38,559 bases of DNA from Oscillospiraceae bacterium (GTDB lineage Bacteria; Bacillota; Clostridia; Oscillospirales; Ruminococcaceae), in assembly GCA_009780025.1 (NCBI GenBank), contig WRAV01000020.1, positions 1 through 38,559 of the forward strand, given 5' to 3'. A program made the position numbers and the translations under genes. Under the pieces are notes generated by a model. The model was not told where the DNA came from. It searched no databases and worked only from the letters and a program-made list of their open reading frames with translations. Numbering within the stretch: the stretch's first letter is position 1; each line of letters starts with the position of its first letter. Below, piece after piece: positions 7,633-16,827 of this stretch.

Positions 7633-8970
7633 ATGCTTGCAGCACAAATTATCATTATCGTCGCGCTAATCGCAATGATTAGCGGCAAGGTTCCGCTCTA
7701 CCTAACGGCCTTTGTGGGTGCAACTGTTGCCGCGTTGGCGGCGGGTTTCCCTATAAACGCCGCATTTGCCCCTGCCGGATATGATGGCCCACACGTCATT
7801 GGTCTGGTAATTGCAAGCGGTTTGAACCCTGTTATTCTGGATATGCTGGGCGTTCTACTGTTCATAGGCATCATGGAGAAGGTCGGATTCCTCAACAGTA
7901 TCATCCTCCAGATTATTCGCATTGGCCATAAGCTAGGCGGAGGCCCTGGCGTTGCAACAGCCGGCGGTATTGGCGCCGGTATAATCGGCGGTATGACCGG
8001 TTTTACACAGCCCGCTATTACCGGTGTTGTCACCGGCCCGCCTGCGGTGCAAATGGGTGTGGACAAAAACCGCGTCGCCGGTATTTTGGCTCACGCGGGT
8101 CACCTGGGCAACTTGGGTGGTTTTACTCACCCAACTATCTTAGCTGTTGTAGCTATGACCGGTATTGCATGGGGACCTACCAACATTGTCGGAATCATTG
8201 TTGCGCTGTCTATTTTTGCCGCTAGCTATATCCGGGTTCGCCGTATGATGAAGAATGAGGGCACGCTCGACCAAAAAGTTGACCTCCAACTCGAAACCTC
8301 TGACGTCCCGTTCGGGAAAGCCATCATTCCCTTCATCATCTTGATTGCGGCGTTCGTCGCAGGTATCCCCGTCTTGATGGTCGGTATCGGCTCCGCGCTA
8401 ATCGTTGTCTTGATGAGCATACGCAATTTCATCCAGGGCGAGAAGGGCATGATGGAAGGCCTCGGGCGGATTACCGTTCCGCTATTTGCCACAGTTGCGT
8501 TCTTGTTCATGGCCAGGGTTGTCAATGAGATAGGCCTAATCAACGTTCTGGTCAGATCTGAGTATGTTGAAGGCGTAGGCAATGTTGTTGTTGGCGGCGC
8601 GCTTTATGGCGCAATGTCGGCAGGGCCTTTGGCGCTAATTCTCATCATGTTCTTTGTTGGCTCTTTCGCGGGCTTGGTTACTCAGTCTAACGGCGCGTCT
8701 ATCCCGTTCATTCTCCCAGTTCTGATGGCGCTTCTGGCTGCCGGTGTTAACCCGGTTGCGGCAGCTGTAGCCGCTGCAGGCGGCCCGGCTATAATGCAGT
8801 ATTACCTGACTGGTGGACCGGTAGCTGCGCTCTCCACCGTCATACCCGTCATTCCCGGTTCGGACCTCAAGCTCGCAAACAAATTCCAACGGCCGTCCAT
8901 ACTTGTGGGCATGGCTGTGTTGCTCATAATCAACATTTTCCTCGCTCTTGTAATGCCACACGCAATCTAA
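7633..8970 (+). CDS. Ion-transporter-superfamily permease (GntP/CitM-like)
   Basis: A 445-residue transporter with 11-13 hydrophobic segments. Two pseudo-repeated re-entrant regions are visible: MTGFTQPAITGVVTGPPAVQ followed by HLGNLGGFTHPTILAVVAM in the first half, and GLVTQSNGASIPFILPVLMA followed by GGPAIMQYYLTGGPVAAL in the second. This organisation is that of the IT superfamily, which moves dicarboxylates, gluconate or amino acids with Na+ or H+. The gene is followed by an L-asparaginase under the same promoter, so asparagine, aspartate or a related acid is the likely substrate; this is context, not sequence proof. AGGAGG precedes the ATG by eight bases. Confidence 0.65.
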   Translation: MLAAQIIIIVALIAMISGKVPLYLTAFVGATVAALAAGFPINAAFAPAGYDGPHVIGLVIASGLNPVILDMLGVLLFIGIMEKVGFLNSIILQIIRIGHKLGGGPGVATAGGIGAGIIGGMTGFTQPAITGVVTGPPAVQMGVDKNRVAGILAHAGHLGNLGGFTHPTILAVVAMTGIAWGPTNIVGIIVALSIFAASYIRVRRMMKNEGTLDQKVDLQLETSDVPFGKAIIPFIILIAAFVAGIPVLMVGIGSALIVVLMSIRNFIQGEKGMMEGLGRITVPLFATVAFLFMARVVNEIGLINVLVRSEYVEGVGNVVVGGALYGAMSAGPLALILIMFFVGSFAGLVTQSNGASIPFILPVLMALLAAGVNPVAAAVAAAGGPAIMQYYLTGGPVAALSTVIPVIPGSDLKLANKFQRPSILVGMAVLLIINIFLALVMPHAI

Positions 8971-9009
8971 GCTTTCATTTCCCGATAACTATACATTAAT
9001 TCCAGCTAT

Positions 9010-9045
9010 TTTCCGCCCTGCAATGTAGGTTTTGCAGGGCGGAAA
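9010..9045 (+). terminator. Hairpin between transporter and asparaginase genes
   Basis: A 14-bp nearly perfect stem (TTTCCGCCCTGCAA pairing with TTTGCAGGGCGGAAA) with a short loop lies 40 bases after the transporter stop. The following bases are only moderately T-rich, so it is probably a partial terminator or 3-prime stabiliser that lowers asparaginase expression relative to the transporter. Confidence 0.6.
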
Positions 9046-9089
9046 GTTCATTTTCACTATTACTGCTAAATGGAAAGGACGGGTTAGGT

Positions 9090-10091
9090 ATGCAAAAAAA
9101 GAAAGTAGCAGTCTTTCACACCGGTGGAACTATTTCGATGAAGAAGGACGCAGACGGCGGCGTAAATGTGCAGGAGAACAATCCTCTTCTAAACAGCGTG
9201 TTAGACACTGCAGAGCTAGTTGAAGAGCTGATTTTCGGTGTTCCCTCACCACAGATGACCGAGCATACTATGGCAGCTCTGGCAAGCGCAATTAAGAAAA
9301 AGCTGAGCAGCGACAACTTCGATGGCGTTGTTGTTACCCATGGCACAGATACAATGGAAGAGACCGCTTACTTCCTAGATATAACCGTTCCAAGCGATAC
9401 CCCTATTGCGATAACCGGCGCAATGCGTTCTACCAACGATTTGGGGTCTGATGCATTGTTCAACTACCAGTCCGCGATACGGGTCGCTATGAGCGACGGC
9501 GCAAAGGGTATGGGCACAATGGTTGTGTTTAACGAGCAAGTTCACGCAGCGCGCAGCGTGATAAAAACCCACGCCACTAACCTGGCAGGCTTCCAGAGCC
9601 CGGGGAGTGGCCCTATTGGGTATATCTCGCCAAGAGAGGTCGTCTTTGGTCGCGCACTGCCGCCACGCACGCATTACGAAGTGGATGGTATAACTAAAAA
9701 CGTCTTGTTGGTAAAAGCCCATGCCGGGATAAACTCAACGGTTTTTGACGCGCTCGAGGCGCTGGCTGAAAAGAAGGGCCAATACCCGATAGACGGTTTG
9801 GTTGTGGAAGCTTTTGGCGCCGGCAACATACCCGCGTGGATCGTCGAGTGTCTGCAAAAAGTAGAGAGTAGGGGTGTTCCCATAGTGCTGGCGACTAGGT
9901 GCATCGACGGCCAAGCCCAAGGTCTCTACGATTATTCTGGTGGCGGAAAGGCCCTGAAAACCAGGCAGGTTAAGAGCATTGTTTACTCAAACGGCCTGAC
10001 CGGCCCCAAAGCCCGCCTGAAACTGGCAATACTTTTGGAGAAGACAAAAGACCCGAAGGAAATAGAGGCTGAGTTTACAAAGTATAGCTGA
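9090..10091 (+). CDS. ansA: L-asparaginase
   Basis: Hydrolyses L-asparagine to aspartate and ammonia. Both active-site signatures are present: HTGGTISM near residue 10, with the first catalytic threonine, and VVVTHGTDTMEETAYFL near residue 90, with the second Thr-Asp pair and, further on, the conserved lysine region. The AITGAMRSTNDLGSDA block and the C-terminal LATRCIDGQ block also agree. With 333 residues and no signal peptide it is cytoplasmic. It follows the IT-superfamily transporter behind a hairpin, suggesting a small uptake-and-deamidation operon. GGAAAGGA lies 13 bases before the ATG. Confidence 0.92.
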   Translation: MQKKKVAVFHTGGTISMKKDADGGVNVQENNPLLNSVLDTAELVEELIFGVPSPQMTEHTMAALASAIKKKLSSDNFDGVVVTHGTDTMEETAYFLDITVPSDTPIAITGAMRSTNDLGSDALFNYQSAIRVAMSDGAKGMGTMVVFNEQVHAARSVIKTHATNLAGFQSPGSGPIGYISPREVVFGRALPPRTHYEVDGITKNVLLVKAHAGINSTVFDALEALAEKKGQYPIDGLVVEAFGAGNIPAWIVECLQKVESRGVPIVLATRCIDGQAQGLYDYSGGGKALKTRQVKSIVYSNGLTGPKARLKLAILLEKTKDPKEIEAEFTKYS

Positions 10092-10659
10092 CAAGCTTAA
10101 AGATCGCTTCAAGGATTTTGGGTGGCTTTTTAAGCCAAGAGCTTTAAGAACTTTAAGGCCAAGTTCAAAGTCTTAATATTAATTCGCTTCCGCGGCATAA
10201 GCGGTACATTAACCCCAGCCCGCAGGCTGATTCAATATTTGGTCTTGACCTTGAACTTGACCCTGGCGGTCGGGGATGGAACCCCGACCCTACAGCGCCA
10301 GGTTGGGGCAAATCAGTGGGCCCGATGCAAACCTGCGGGCGAGAAAATCCCGTCCCTACAGCGATGCGCTCGTGGGGAAAGGTGGGACACACAAGGGTGC
10401 ACGGGTTTGTGGGGAAATATCGGTACGCGCAGGGGCGCGTACCTTACTGCTACAGCGGACAAGCATATTGAAAATCGCACCTACAACAACGGGTCTACGG
10501 GAGCACCGGAACGCCTGGGGGTGCGCCCCTGCAGGGTTAGACCTTAACCTCAAATACCCCCTGGAGCAGTTTAGAATCCCGTTGATCATAATAAGGCAAA
10601 GCTCGAAGAGCACACCTGCGCGGGGTGTGCTCTTCACCTGTTTGTAGGGGGCAGCCCCG
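10092..10659. repeat. Non-coding region with palindromic repeat units
   Basis: No gene is supported in these 568 bases. The middle part, about 10263-10533, contains several short GC-rich palindromes, three of them followed by CTACAGCG or a near copy. At 10263-10301 CTGGCG and CGCCAG enclose GGTCGGGG/CCCCGACC. At about 10338-10365 a weaker unit ends in CCCTACAGCG. At 10428-10450 GGTACGCGC pairs with GCGCGTACC, again followed by CTACAGCGG. At 10515-10533 there is a GGGGGTGCGCCCCT palindrome. The first part (10095-10175) is rich in repeated TTTAAG/AAGGCC words. It looks like a pile-up of dispersed intergenic repeats (REP-like). Confidence 0.55.
10606..10636 (-). terminator. Hairpin downstream of the spermidine-synthase-like gene
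   Basis: A perfect 12-bp stem, GAAGAGCACACC pairing with GGTGTGCTCTTC, with a short GC loop lies 24 bases beyond the stop codon of the leftward gene. There is no long T-run on either side, so termination strength is uncertain. Confidence 0.5.
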
Positions 10660-12957
10660 CTATATTTTTCTAAAGCACCCTATTGCCAGGTAAATTGCCG
10701 ACCCTACAACCAGCGCGGCGGTGAACCCAAATGTCATGGACAAAATAATCGACAACACCGAACCCGCTACCGACATGATTCCGTTTATCCCCCACATTAC
10801 GGGAATAACATCGTTTTTATTGCTTTCACCCAAAAGGATCATCCCTCTAGGGAACGGCATCCCCATGAAAAAGCCAGGTATTGCCACAGCTATAGACGCG
10901 ACAATAACTTTCCCGGCAACGCCAAACCCCGCAGTCTGCTGGAAGATACCGCTCAGTAACAGCAGCAAAATAAGACAAACCACCGCCGCTATGATTGGCG
11001 GCAAGTATACCCTACCCACAGCCTCGCGGAACAATTTGTGGCCGCTAAAGAAGCCACCCATTCCGCACCCAATCAACATGGCCGCCAGCACATAAGAAAA
11101 CGCCAGCGTTGGGTGCCCCAAGTATAGGATAAATTTCTGTATAAATGGAATCTGAATCATCATGAACCCCATGCCCAGTAGACCAAAGTATAGCGCCGGC
11201 CACAGGTCGCCTTTTTTCTTCTTGATAAATGGCACAAACAGCAAAAGTGTGCCCAATAAGCTGAACACCAGTATCTGTACCAAAACCGCAGGGACGCCCC
11301 TTTCAAAGTTAAAGAAGTAGGGGCTGTTGTCGGTTACAGGTTCACTTCCCGGGCCAAAGCCGTTAACTAGCTGATCGAATGTAAACAGCCCTCCGCTCAG
11401 CAACGAAACAAATCCCTGTTCGTGCAGATGGGGTATATGCTCCGGCGTTGCGCCGATGCGCTCGATTTCTTCTAAGATCGCCAGGCTTTCCTCTTCGCTC
11501 AACGGCCTGTCCATGACAATAATTGCCGGGGCAATCATTTGCGTAAAGTGACCAAAATCCACAAGTTGATAAAAAATCGCGATGTGGTCGGGCGTCTCCC
11601 CAAGTGGAACGCCCCTATTGACCAGCGCTTGGATCGCGGTTGTGATAAGCCTGAAAAGCGAGAGCTGGTCGTGAGCCACAAAGGCGACCTTGCCGTCCGC
11701 ACTCAGTGCGTTCAGGTAATCTTCCATCGCCTCCACGGTATGGATGTAGTTTTCAGACAGCGCGAACCCAACCCCTTGAGTCGTGTTAGTCACCACCAAG
11801 GATAGGAATATTACATCGAAACGCTCGTCGGTATTTCTCACAAAGTTTCTTCCGTCCGCGGCATATACGCGCACTTCCGGTCTATCAAAGACGTGCCCGT
11901 TAAAGTCCCCGAACATTCTAACCGCCTCTATGCTGGCCGGATTGATTTCCACGGCTGCAATGTCTCTGCTTCCAGCCGCAAGGGCGTACAAAACACCCCG
12001 ACCACCCCCAGCTCCGATTATCAATGTTCTATCGACTGTCCCGGCCGCAAACGGAACATACCCAGTATTACCTGTAAACCTTTCCATATCTCTTAAGTTT
12101 CCGTCGAATTCATACATCGGGGCATTTGCCGAGCCGTCAATGGTGATTATCTTCACTTCCGGAATATTCTGTAGTTCGATAACATCTGTGCGGGCAAAGG
12201 AATCCCACCGGGAAAACACAATTTGTGGCGATAATCCACTTCTTTGCATTTCCCCAAAAGTTTTTCCTGTATTGTTTAGCAGCGCGTAAAAATTTGTTTC
12301 TATATTGTTTGCAGCTTGCGCAGGCAACAACGTTGACAAAAGCAATGCTGCGGCAAGCGCGTACTGCGATATTTTCAGCTTTTTGCTGGCCGCCGGCAAT
12401 AAAAATACCGCAACCAAGGAGGGCAGCAAGCATATGATTGCCGCTGCCGCAAACATTCCCGCATTGTCAAGGAGGGAGATAATAGCTATGCTGCCAACTC
12501 CGGCGCCCAGCAAATCGGCAAAGTACAGCTTCCCACTGATATGCGGCCACACTTTAAACAACACCGAAAACAAATAGCCAGAAATGACAAACGGTATGAC
12601 ACCAAGGCCAATGTAAATCAGCAAGCTATCAACAAACGGCTGAATGTAAATGAGCGCAAATACCAAGATAAACCCGCACGATAACACAAGCGCCCCCTTG
12701 TTCAACTGCGTCATTACTTTTTCGGTCTGCGCTGGATTCGTTCCAAAAATCTTCTTCAGCCGCTCTTTATCCCAATACGCCAGAATGCTGCCAACACCAA
12801 CGCCCAAAATGGCAAACGAGGTCGTCAAAAACACATAGTGATGAAACAGGATCGCCGAATACAGCCTGGTCAATATGATCTGATATGTAAAAAGCGAAAG
12901 CGAGATGATGAATACACTCAGCATTATCGCTATATTTTTCTTCTTGTTTTTATCCAC
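10660..12957 (-). CDS. Membrane-embedded spermidine-synthase-like protein
   Basis: The protein has three parts. An N-terminal set of about seven membrane segments begins IMLSVFIISLSLFTYQIILTRLYSAI. A central methyltransferase-like domain contains RTLIIGAGGGRGVLYALAAG, AAVEINPASIEAV and YAADGRNFV, the nucleotide-loop and acidic motifs of spermidine synthases. A C-terminal membrane part has about six segments. Such fused proteins are usually annotated as fused MFS/spermidine synthase; whether they make polyamines is unproven, since the aspartates needed for diamine binding are often lost. Candidate starts are TTG 13023, GTG 12969 and GTG 12957. I chose 12957 because it leaves a short basic N-terminus (VDKNKKKN) before the first membrane segment, but the ribosome binding site is weak for all three. 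Confidence 0.75.
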   Translation of the reverse strand: MDKNKKKNIAIMLSVFIISLSLFTYQIILTRLYSAILFHHYVFLTTSFAILGVGVGSILAYWDKERLKKIFGTNPAQTEKVMTQLNKGALVLSCGFILVFALIYIQPFVDSLLIYIGLGVIPFVISGYLFSVLFKVWPHISGKLYFADLLGAGVGSIAIISLLDNAGMFAAAAIICLLPSLVAVFLLPAASKKLKISQYALAAALLLSTLLPAQAANNIETNFYALLNNTGKTFGEMQRSGLSPQIVFSRWDSFARTDVIELQNIPEVKIITIDGSANAPMYEFDGNLRDMERFTGNTGYVPFAAGTVDRTLIIGAGGGRGVLYALAAGSRDIAAVEINPASIEAVRMFGDFNGHVFDRPEVRVYAADGRNFVRNTDERFDVIFLSLVVTNTTQGVGFALSENYIHTVEAMEDYLNALSADGKVAFVAHDQLSLFRLITTAIQALVNRGVPLGETPDHIAIFYQLVDFGHFTQMIAPAIIVMDRPLSEEESLAILEEIERIGATPEHIPHLHEQGFVSLLSGGLFTFDQLVNGFGPGSEPVTDNSPYFFNFERGVPAVLVQILVFSLLGTLLLFVPFIKKKKGDLWPALYFGLLGMGFMMIQIPFIQKFILYLGHPTLAFSYVLAAMLIGCGMGGFFSGHKLFREAVGRVYLPPIIAAVVCLILLLLLSGIFQQTAGFGVAGKVIVASIAVAIPGFFMGMPFPRGMILLGESNKNDVIPVMWGINGIMSVAGSVLSIILSMTFGFTAALVVGSAIYLAIGCFRKI

Positions 12958-13182
12958 TTTATGTATCACGCCTTTGTTTTTGTTTGTATCTAGACAATCT
13001 TGGTGTATTTGCCTACTTGACAAATTGGATAATTTTGTGCTAGATTACATTTTATCAGGGTATGGGCCCTGTGCCAATGCAAAACGTCGATAAATGGTCT
13101 AAAACACAACAAAAAGTGGCGACATGTATCGTTTTATTATTTCTTTGTAGTTTTTTTTGTCATTGTTGTCATTGACTTTTCA

Positions 13183-13210
13183 TTGACTTTTTTGCATTTG
13201 GTGTTATTAT
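13183..13210 (+). promoter_or_regulatory. Promoter of the ABC importer operon
   Basis: TTGACT (13183-13188), 16-nt spacer and TATTAT (13205-13210) stand 30 bases before the binding-protein start. The first box lies in a short tandem repeat (CATTGACTTTT twice, 13170-13190), so a second, slightly upstream -35 is also possible. Confidence 0.55.
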
Positions 13211-13239
13211 GGACATAACATCTATAAGGAGGATGACTT

Positions 13240-14487
13240 ATGAAGAGATTTATTCCCATTGCGCTGGCGCTTATATTGGTAGTAGGTTTATTGGCCAGTT
13301 GCGGCGCCCCTGCAAGCCAACCGGCTCCCCCTGCCCAACCATCCCCTTCTGGGGATGCCCCCGCACCAGAAGGGGATGCCCCTGCACCAGAAGGTGACAT
13401 GCCGGAGCTCGTAATCGGCCTGTTCCAGCCGGCAACCGGCGCGAATGGCGCTGGCGGCAGACAAGAATCACTGGGCACAATATTCGCAAACTACAGGCAC
13501 CCGTACGTTGATATCGGTGGCGTAACTCACCGGGTCCGGGTTGAGCAAGTTGATAATCAGTCTTCCACCGCTCATGGTCCTGCAGCCGCTGCTGACTTGG
13601 TAGCTCGCGGTATACATTTTGTTCTTGGTTCCTACGGATCCGCTGTTTCGATGGCGTCTTCCGACGTTTTTAGAGATGCCGGCCTTATCGCCATGGGTGT
13701 TTCCTGCACAAACCCTGGCGTAACTCGCGGCAACGACCACTACTTCCGCGTTTGCTTCCTTGATCCCTTCCAAGGCCAAGTCCTTGCTTCCCTTGCAGCC
13801 AACACCTTGAACGCGGATACCGCTTTCATTCTCTCGCTGCTGGGTGATGACTACTCGCAAGGGCTCTCCAACTTCTTCCGCGAAGCTTTCGAAGCTAATG
13901 GCGGTACCGTAATACAGGAGAATTTCCCGGAAGGAACATCTGACTTCACCGCCTTTATGAACAATGCAAGAGCTCAAGGCGCAGAAGTTATATTCGCGCC
14001 CACCTCTGTTGAAGCTGCTGCTCTGATCATCTCTGCAGCAGATATCGTAGGCGTTGGCATTCCGCTGCTCGCTGGCGACACTTGGGACTCTCCTCAAGTT
14101 GTAGACGCTGCAAGAGGCAGAAATGTTGAAGTCATGGTCACCACCTTCTATCAAGAGGGCGGCGCACCTGAGTGGGACGCAGACTTCAAAGCATGGCTTA
14201 ACGCCAACCCCACTCAACTTGCCAACAACGGCGGCACCGATATAATTGCCGGTTTTACCGCGATGGGCTACGACGCTTACATGCTCGCTCTTGATATTTT
14301 CCACAGAGCCGGTACCCTTGATGATCGCGAAGCTATCCTACAAGCAACTTGGGACACCTCCTTTATAGGTCCTGTTGCCGGCTTGATTGAATTTAACGAA
14401 TACGGCGACGCTCGTCGTAACACTGCGTTTGTTAAGATGGTCGACTACAGAGGCGTGTGGGAATTCTACGCAGAACAAAGTCTGTAA
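13240..14487 (+). CDS. livJ: Branched-chain amino-acid-type ABC substrate-binding lipoprotein
   Basis: Captures the substrate outside the cell for the importer encoded downstream. The N-terminus is a lipoprotein signal (ALILVVGLLASCGAP); lipidation at that cysteine would tether it to the membrane. A linker rich in Pro, Ala, Gly and Asp follows, including two copies of GDAPAPE, encoded by a 21-bp tandem repeat at 13351-13392. The mature domain has the periplasmic-binding type I fold typical of LivJ relatives: LVIGLFQPATG at its start, the mid-part FVLGSYGSAVSMASSDVFRDAGLIAMGVSCTNP, and the second-lobe ADTAFILSLLGDDYSQG. The actual ligand (branched-chain amino acid, amide or urea-type compound) cannot be told from sequence. 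Very strong AAGGAGGATG ribosome binding site. Confidence 0.88.
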   Translation: MKRFIPIALALILVVGLLASCGAPASQPAPPAQPSPSGDAPAPEGDAPAPEGDMPELVIGLFQPATGANGAGGRQESLGTIFANYRHPYVDIGGVTHRVRVEQVDNQSSTAHGPAAAADLVARGIHFVLGSYGSAVSMASSDVFRDAGLIAMGVSCTNPGVTRGNDHYFRVCFLDPFQGQVLASLAANTLNADTAFILSLLGDDYSQGLSNFFREAFEANGGTVIQENFPEGTSDFTAFMNNARAQGAEVIFAPTSVEAAALIISAADIVGVGIPLLAGDTWDSPQVVDAARGRNVEVMVTTFYQEGGAPEWDADFKAWLNANPTQLANNGGTDIIAGFTAMGYDAYMLALDIFHRAGTLDDREAILQATWDTSFIGPVAGLIEFNEYGDARRNTAFVKMVDYRGVWEFYAEQSL

Positions 14488-14616
14488 AAGAATTTTAAAA
14501 GTATCATTGAGCCATGGGCGGGCTTCCCACGCGATATCGTCGCGAGAAGCTGAGGGATGTGCCGGCACACATAAAACCTGGTAGATACTCGGCTGAATCT
14601 TCAGCTCTAACCCTGT

Positions 14617-14653
14617 GGACAGAAAGAAGCGCGCACTGCGTTTCTTTCTGTCC
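14617..14653 (+). promoter_or_regulatory. Intercistronic hairpin between binding protein and permease genes
   Basis: A 12-bp perfect stem (GGACAGAAAGAA with TTCTTTCTGTCC) with a 13-base loop lies in the 200-bp gap 14488-14688. No T-run follows, so it is more likely an mRNA stabiliser or processing site that allows higher level of the binding protein than of the membrane parts. The remainder of the gap shows no gene. Confidence 0.5.
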
Positions 14654-14688
14654 TGTGCTCGTAATGGTAGACAGAGAGGGGGCTTTAT

Positions 14689-15621
14689 ATGAGCCTGTAT
14701 GAATTTGTCCTCGCTAACCTTATGTCCGGTATATCCATTGGCGGACAATATGCCCTTATTGCAATCGGGTATTCGATGGTATACAGTATATTGCGGCTGA
14801 TTAACTTCGCCCACGGCGACGTATTTATGTTGGGCGGTCTTTTTATGGTGTTTCTTGCGGCTACCTTTCCGCTTTGGGTGGCGATTCCGGCTTTAATTAT
14901 CTTGATTGTAGCGTTAGGGTTTACGATTGAGCGGGTGGCCTACAAGCCGTTGCGTACGGCGCCGCGCATGTCCGTTATGATTTCCGCGATCGGCGTCAGC
15001 TACCTAATTCAAAACCTTGCGTTGTATTTTACCGGGGGACTCAACCGTATGTACCCGAACATCCCTTGGTTATCCGATCCTATTACTGTCCTAGGCGTCA
15101 CAACCAGGCGGGTAACGGTGGTTACTCCGTTCCTGGTCATTGCGTTGGTGTTTGCCCTTGTTTGGTTGATTAACAACACAAAAATCGGTATTGGCATGAG
15201 GGCGGCCGCCAAGGACTTCGATACCAGTCAGCTTATGGGTATCAAAATCAACTCGGTTATTTCTATGACCTTTGTAATCGGCTCCTTCCTCGCCGCGATC
15301 GGCTCCATTCTGTTCTTCACGAGCTTTCCCGGCGTTTTCCCGGCAGCCGGCGCAATGCCGGGACTGAAGGCGTTTGTCGCAGCTGTATTCGGCGGCATCG
15401 GCTCAATACCAGGCGCGGTAATCGGCGGATTGTTGATTGGAGTCAGCGAAACCCTCATCAGAGGGCTCGACGTCATTCTGGGCCCGGCAAACTTGGGAAT
15501 CATTAGCAGACCCTTGGAGCTGGCCACTTTCTCTGACGCTTTTACATTTATTCTGCTTATTGTCGTATTGGTCTTCAAGCCGACCGGCCTGTTCGGCGAC
15601 AAGCCGACTGACAAGGTTTAG
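14689..15621 (+). CDS. livH: ABC importer permease LivH-type
   Basis: First membrane subunit of the importer. The 310 residues form about eight membrane segments, starting LMSGISIGGQYALIAIGYSMVYSILRLINFAHGDVFMLGG, where the INFAHGD block is the family signature. The cytoplasmic coupling region GIGMRAAAKDFDTSQLMGI and the late GLKAFVAAVFGGIGSIPGAVIGGLLIG are also characteristic. It is followed after 12 bp by livM. AGAGAGGGGG precedes the ATG. Confidence 0.92.
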   Translation: MSLYEFVLANLMSGISIGGQYALIAIGYSMVYSILRLINFAHGDVFMLGGLFMVFLAATFPLWVAIPALIILIVALGFTIERVAYKPLRTAPRMSVMISAIGVSYLIQNLALYFTGGLNRMYPNIPWLSDPITVLGVTTRRVTVVTPFLVIALVFALVWLINNTKIGIGMRAAAKDFDTSQLMGIKINSVISMTFVIGSFLAAIGSILFFTSFPGVFPAAGAMPGLKAFVAAVFGGIGSIPGAVIGGLLIGVSETLIRGLDVILGPANLGIISRPLELATFSDAFTFILLIVVLVFKPTGLFGDKPTDKV

Positions 15622-15633
15622 GGGGGCGCAGTA

Positions 15634-16827
15634 GTGAAAAAACTTAGCTCAGCAAATCTAATCACCGTTCTGCTGCTTATCGTGTTCTTTATATCGCTTA
15701 TTGTTTTAGAGCAGCTGATTGCCCCTACCGACAGAATGAATATGCTTTTGGTTAGCCTTAGGCAGGGTTCAATATTCGCATTGCTCGCGGTTTCTATGAA
15801 CCTGCTCAACGGCTTTACCGGTCTCTTTTCCCTTGGCCACGCCGGGTTTATGCTAATAGGCGCAGTTACCTACGCCATATTCTCGATTCCACTGGCTTAT
15901 AGGGACATGGTTTACCTGTATTATGACTATGTGATTAAAGTTTCTTTTCCTGAGATATTTGGCAATCTCCTCGGCGGCCCCGGTATGATGATAGGCGTTC
16001 TAATCTCTATTATACTTGCCGGACTGGTGACCGCCCTTATTGCGTTTTTGGTTGGTCTTCCGGTTTTACGGATGAGAAGCGACTACTTGGCGATTGCCAC
16101 CCTTGGCTTTGGCGAAATTATCCGGGCAATCATCATGTGGCAAGGTATGGGTCGAATCACCAACGGCGCAAACCCGCTGCGAATGTTTACCAGAACGGAC
16201 AGCTTTAATATTACTATCGGCGGCTATACTTTTGGGCTCATTACGTTTACGCTCGCACTTTTGTCTGCGGTTGGCATCTTCATTATCCTTCTGCTTGTCA
16301 CTTCGTCTTACGGCAGAGCGTTCAAGGCGATACGCGAAGATGAAATCGCCGCGGAAGCGATGGGGATTAACCTCTTTAAGCATAAGCAGCTATCATTTTG
16401 CATCAGCTCGTTCTTCGCCGGCACCGGCGGCGCGCTAATCGCCATCTTCATGGGAACAGTTGCGCCAATCCAGTTTAGGGCGGCTATGACTTACGAGTTC
16501 TTGCTGATCGTTGTTTTAGGAGGAATCGGTTCTATCACCGGAAGCATACTCGGAGCTATGTTGTTCGTATTCGCGTCAATGTGGTGGTTGCGCGGACTTG
16601 ACTCAGGCGCATTTTTGGGACTCGAGAGAATCACCATTTTCGGTGTCAACCTGGGAGAGCAAGTCTTCGTTTCCGGCTTCCGCCTTGTAGTGTTCTCTGT
16701 CATAATCATGTGTGTTGTTCTCTTCTTCCGACGAGGATTGATGGGGGACAAGGAGCTTCCATACTACGTGGACAAGATAAGAAGCAAGTTCAAACCTACA
16801 CCGAAAGCAGGTGGAGTGGATGCCTGA
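15634..16827 (+). CDS. livM: ABC importer permease LivM-type
   Basis: Second membrane subunit, 397 residues. Signature stretches are AVSMNLLNGFTGLFSLGHAGFMLIGA near residue 50, RMRSDYLAIATLGFGEIIRAI in the middle, the coupling helix SSYGRAFKAIREDEIAAEAMGIN, and VVLGGIGSITGSILGAMLF late. The start is GTG behind GGGGGG; the stop overlaps the start of livG by eight bases, so the two are coupled. The hydrophilic C-terminus is slightly long but within the family range. Confidence 0.92.
   Translation: MKKLSSANLITVLLLIVFFISLIVLEQLIAPTDRMNMLLVSLRQGSIFALLAVSMNLLNGFTGLFSLGHAGFMLIGAVTYAIFSIPLAYRDMVYLYYDYVIKVSFPEIFGNLLGGPGMMIGVLISIILAGLVTALIAFLVGLPVLRMRSDYLAIATLGFGEIIRAIIMWQGMGRITNGANPLRMFTRTDSFNITIGGYTFGLITFTLALLSAVGIFIILLLVTSSYGRAFKAIREDEIAAEAMGINLFKHKQLSFCISSFFAGTGGALIAIFMGTVAPIQFRAAMTYEFLLIVVLGGIGSITGSILGAMLFVFASMWWLRGLDSGAFLGLERITIFGVNLGEQVFVSGFRLVVFSVIIMCVVLFFRRGLMGDKELPYYVDKIRSKFKPTPKAGGVDA

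Noticed and set aside
10263-10533. CRISPR-like array
   Set aside because: The palindromes differ from each other, spacing is irregular and there are no cas genes; REP-like repeats explain it better.
13468-14304. 278-codon open frame antisense to the binding-protein gene
   Set aside because: Complete overlap with a convincing livJ-type gene; sequence has no family features and is a by-product of codon bias.
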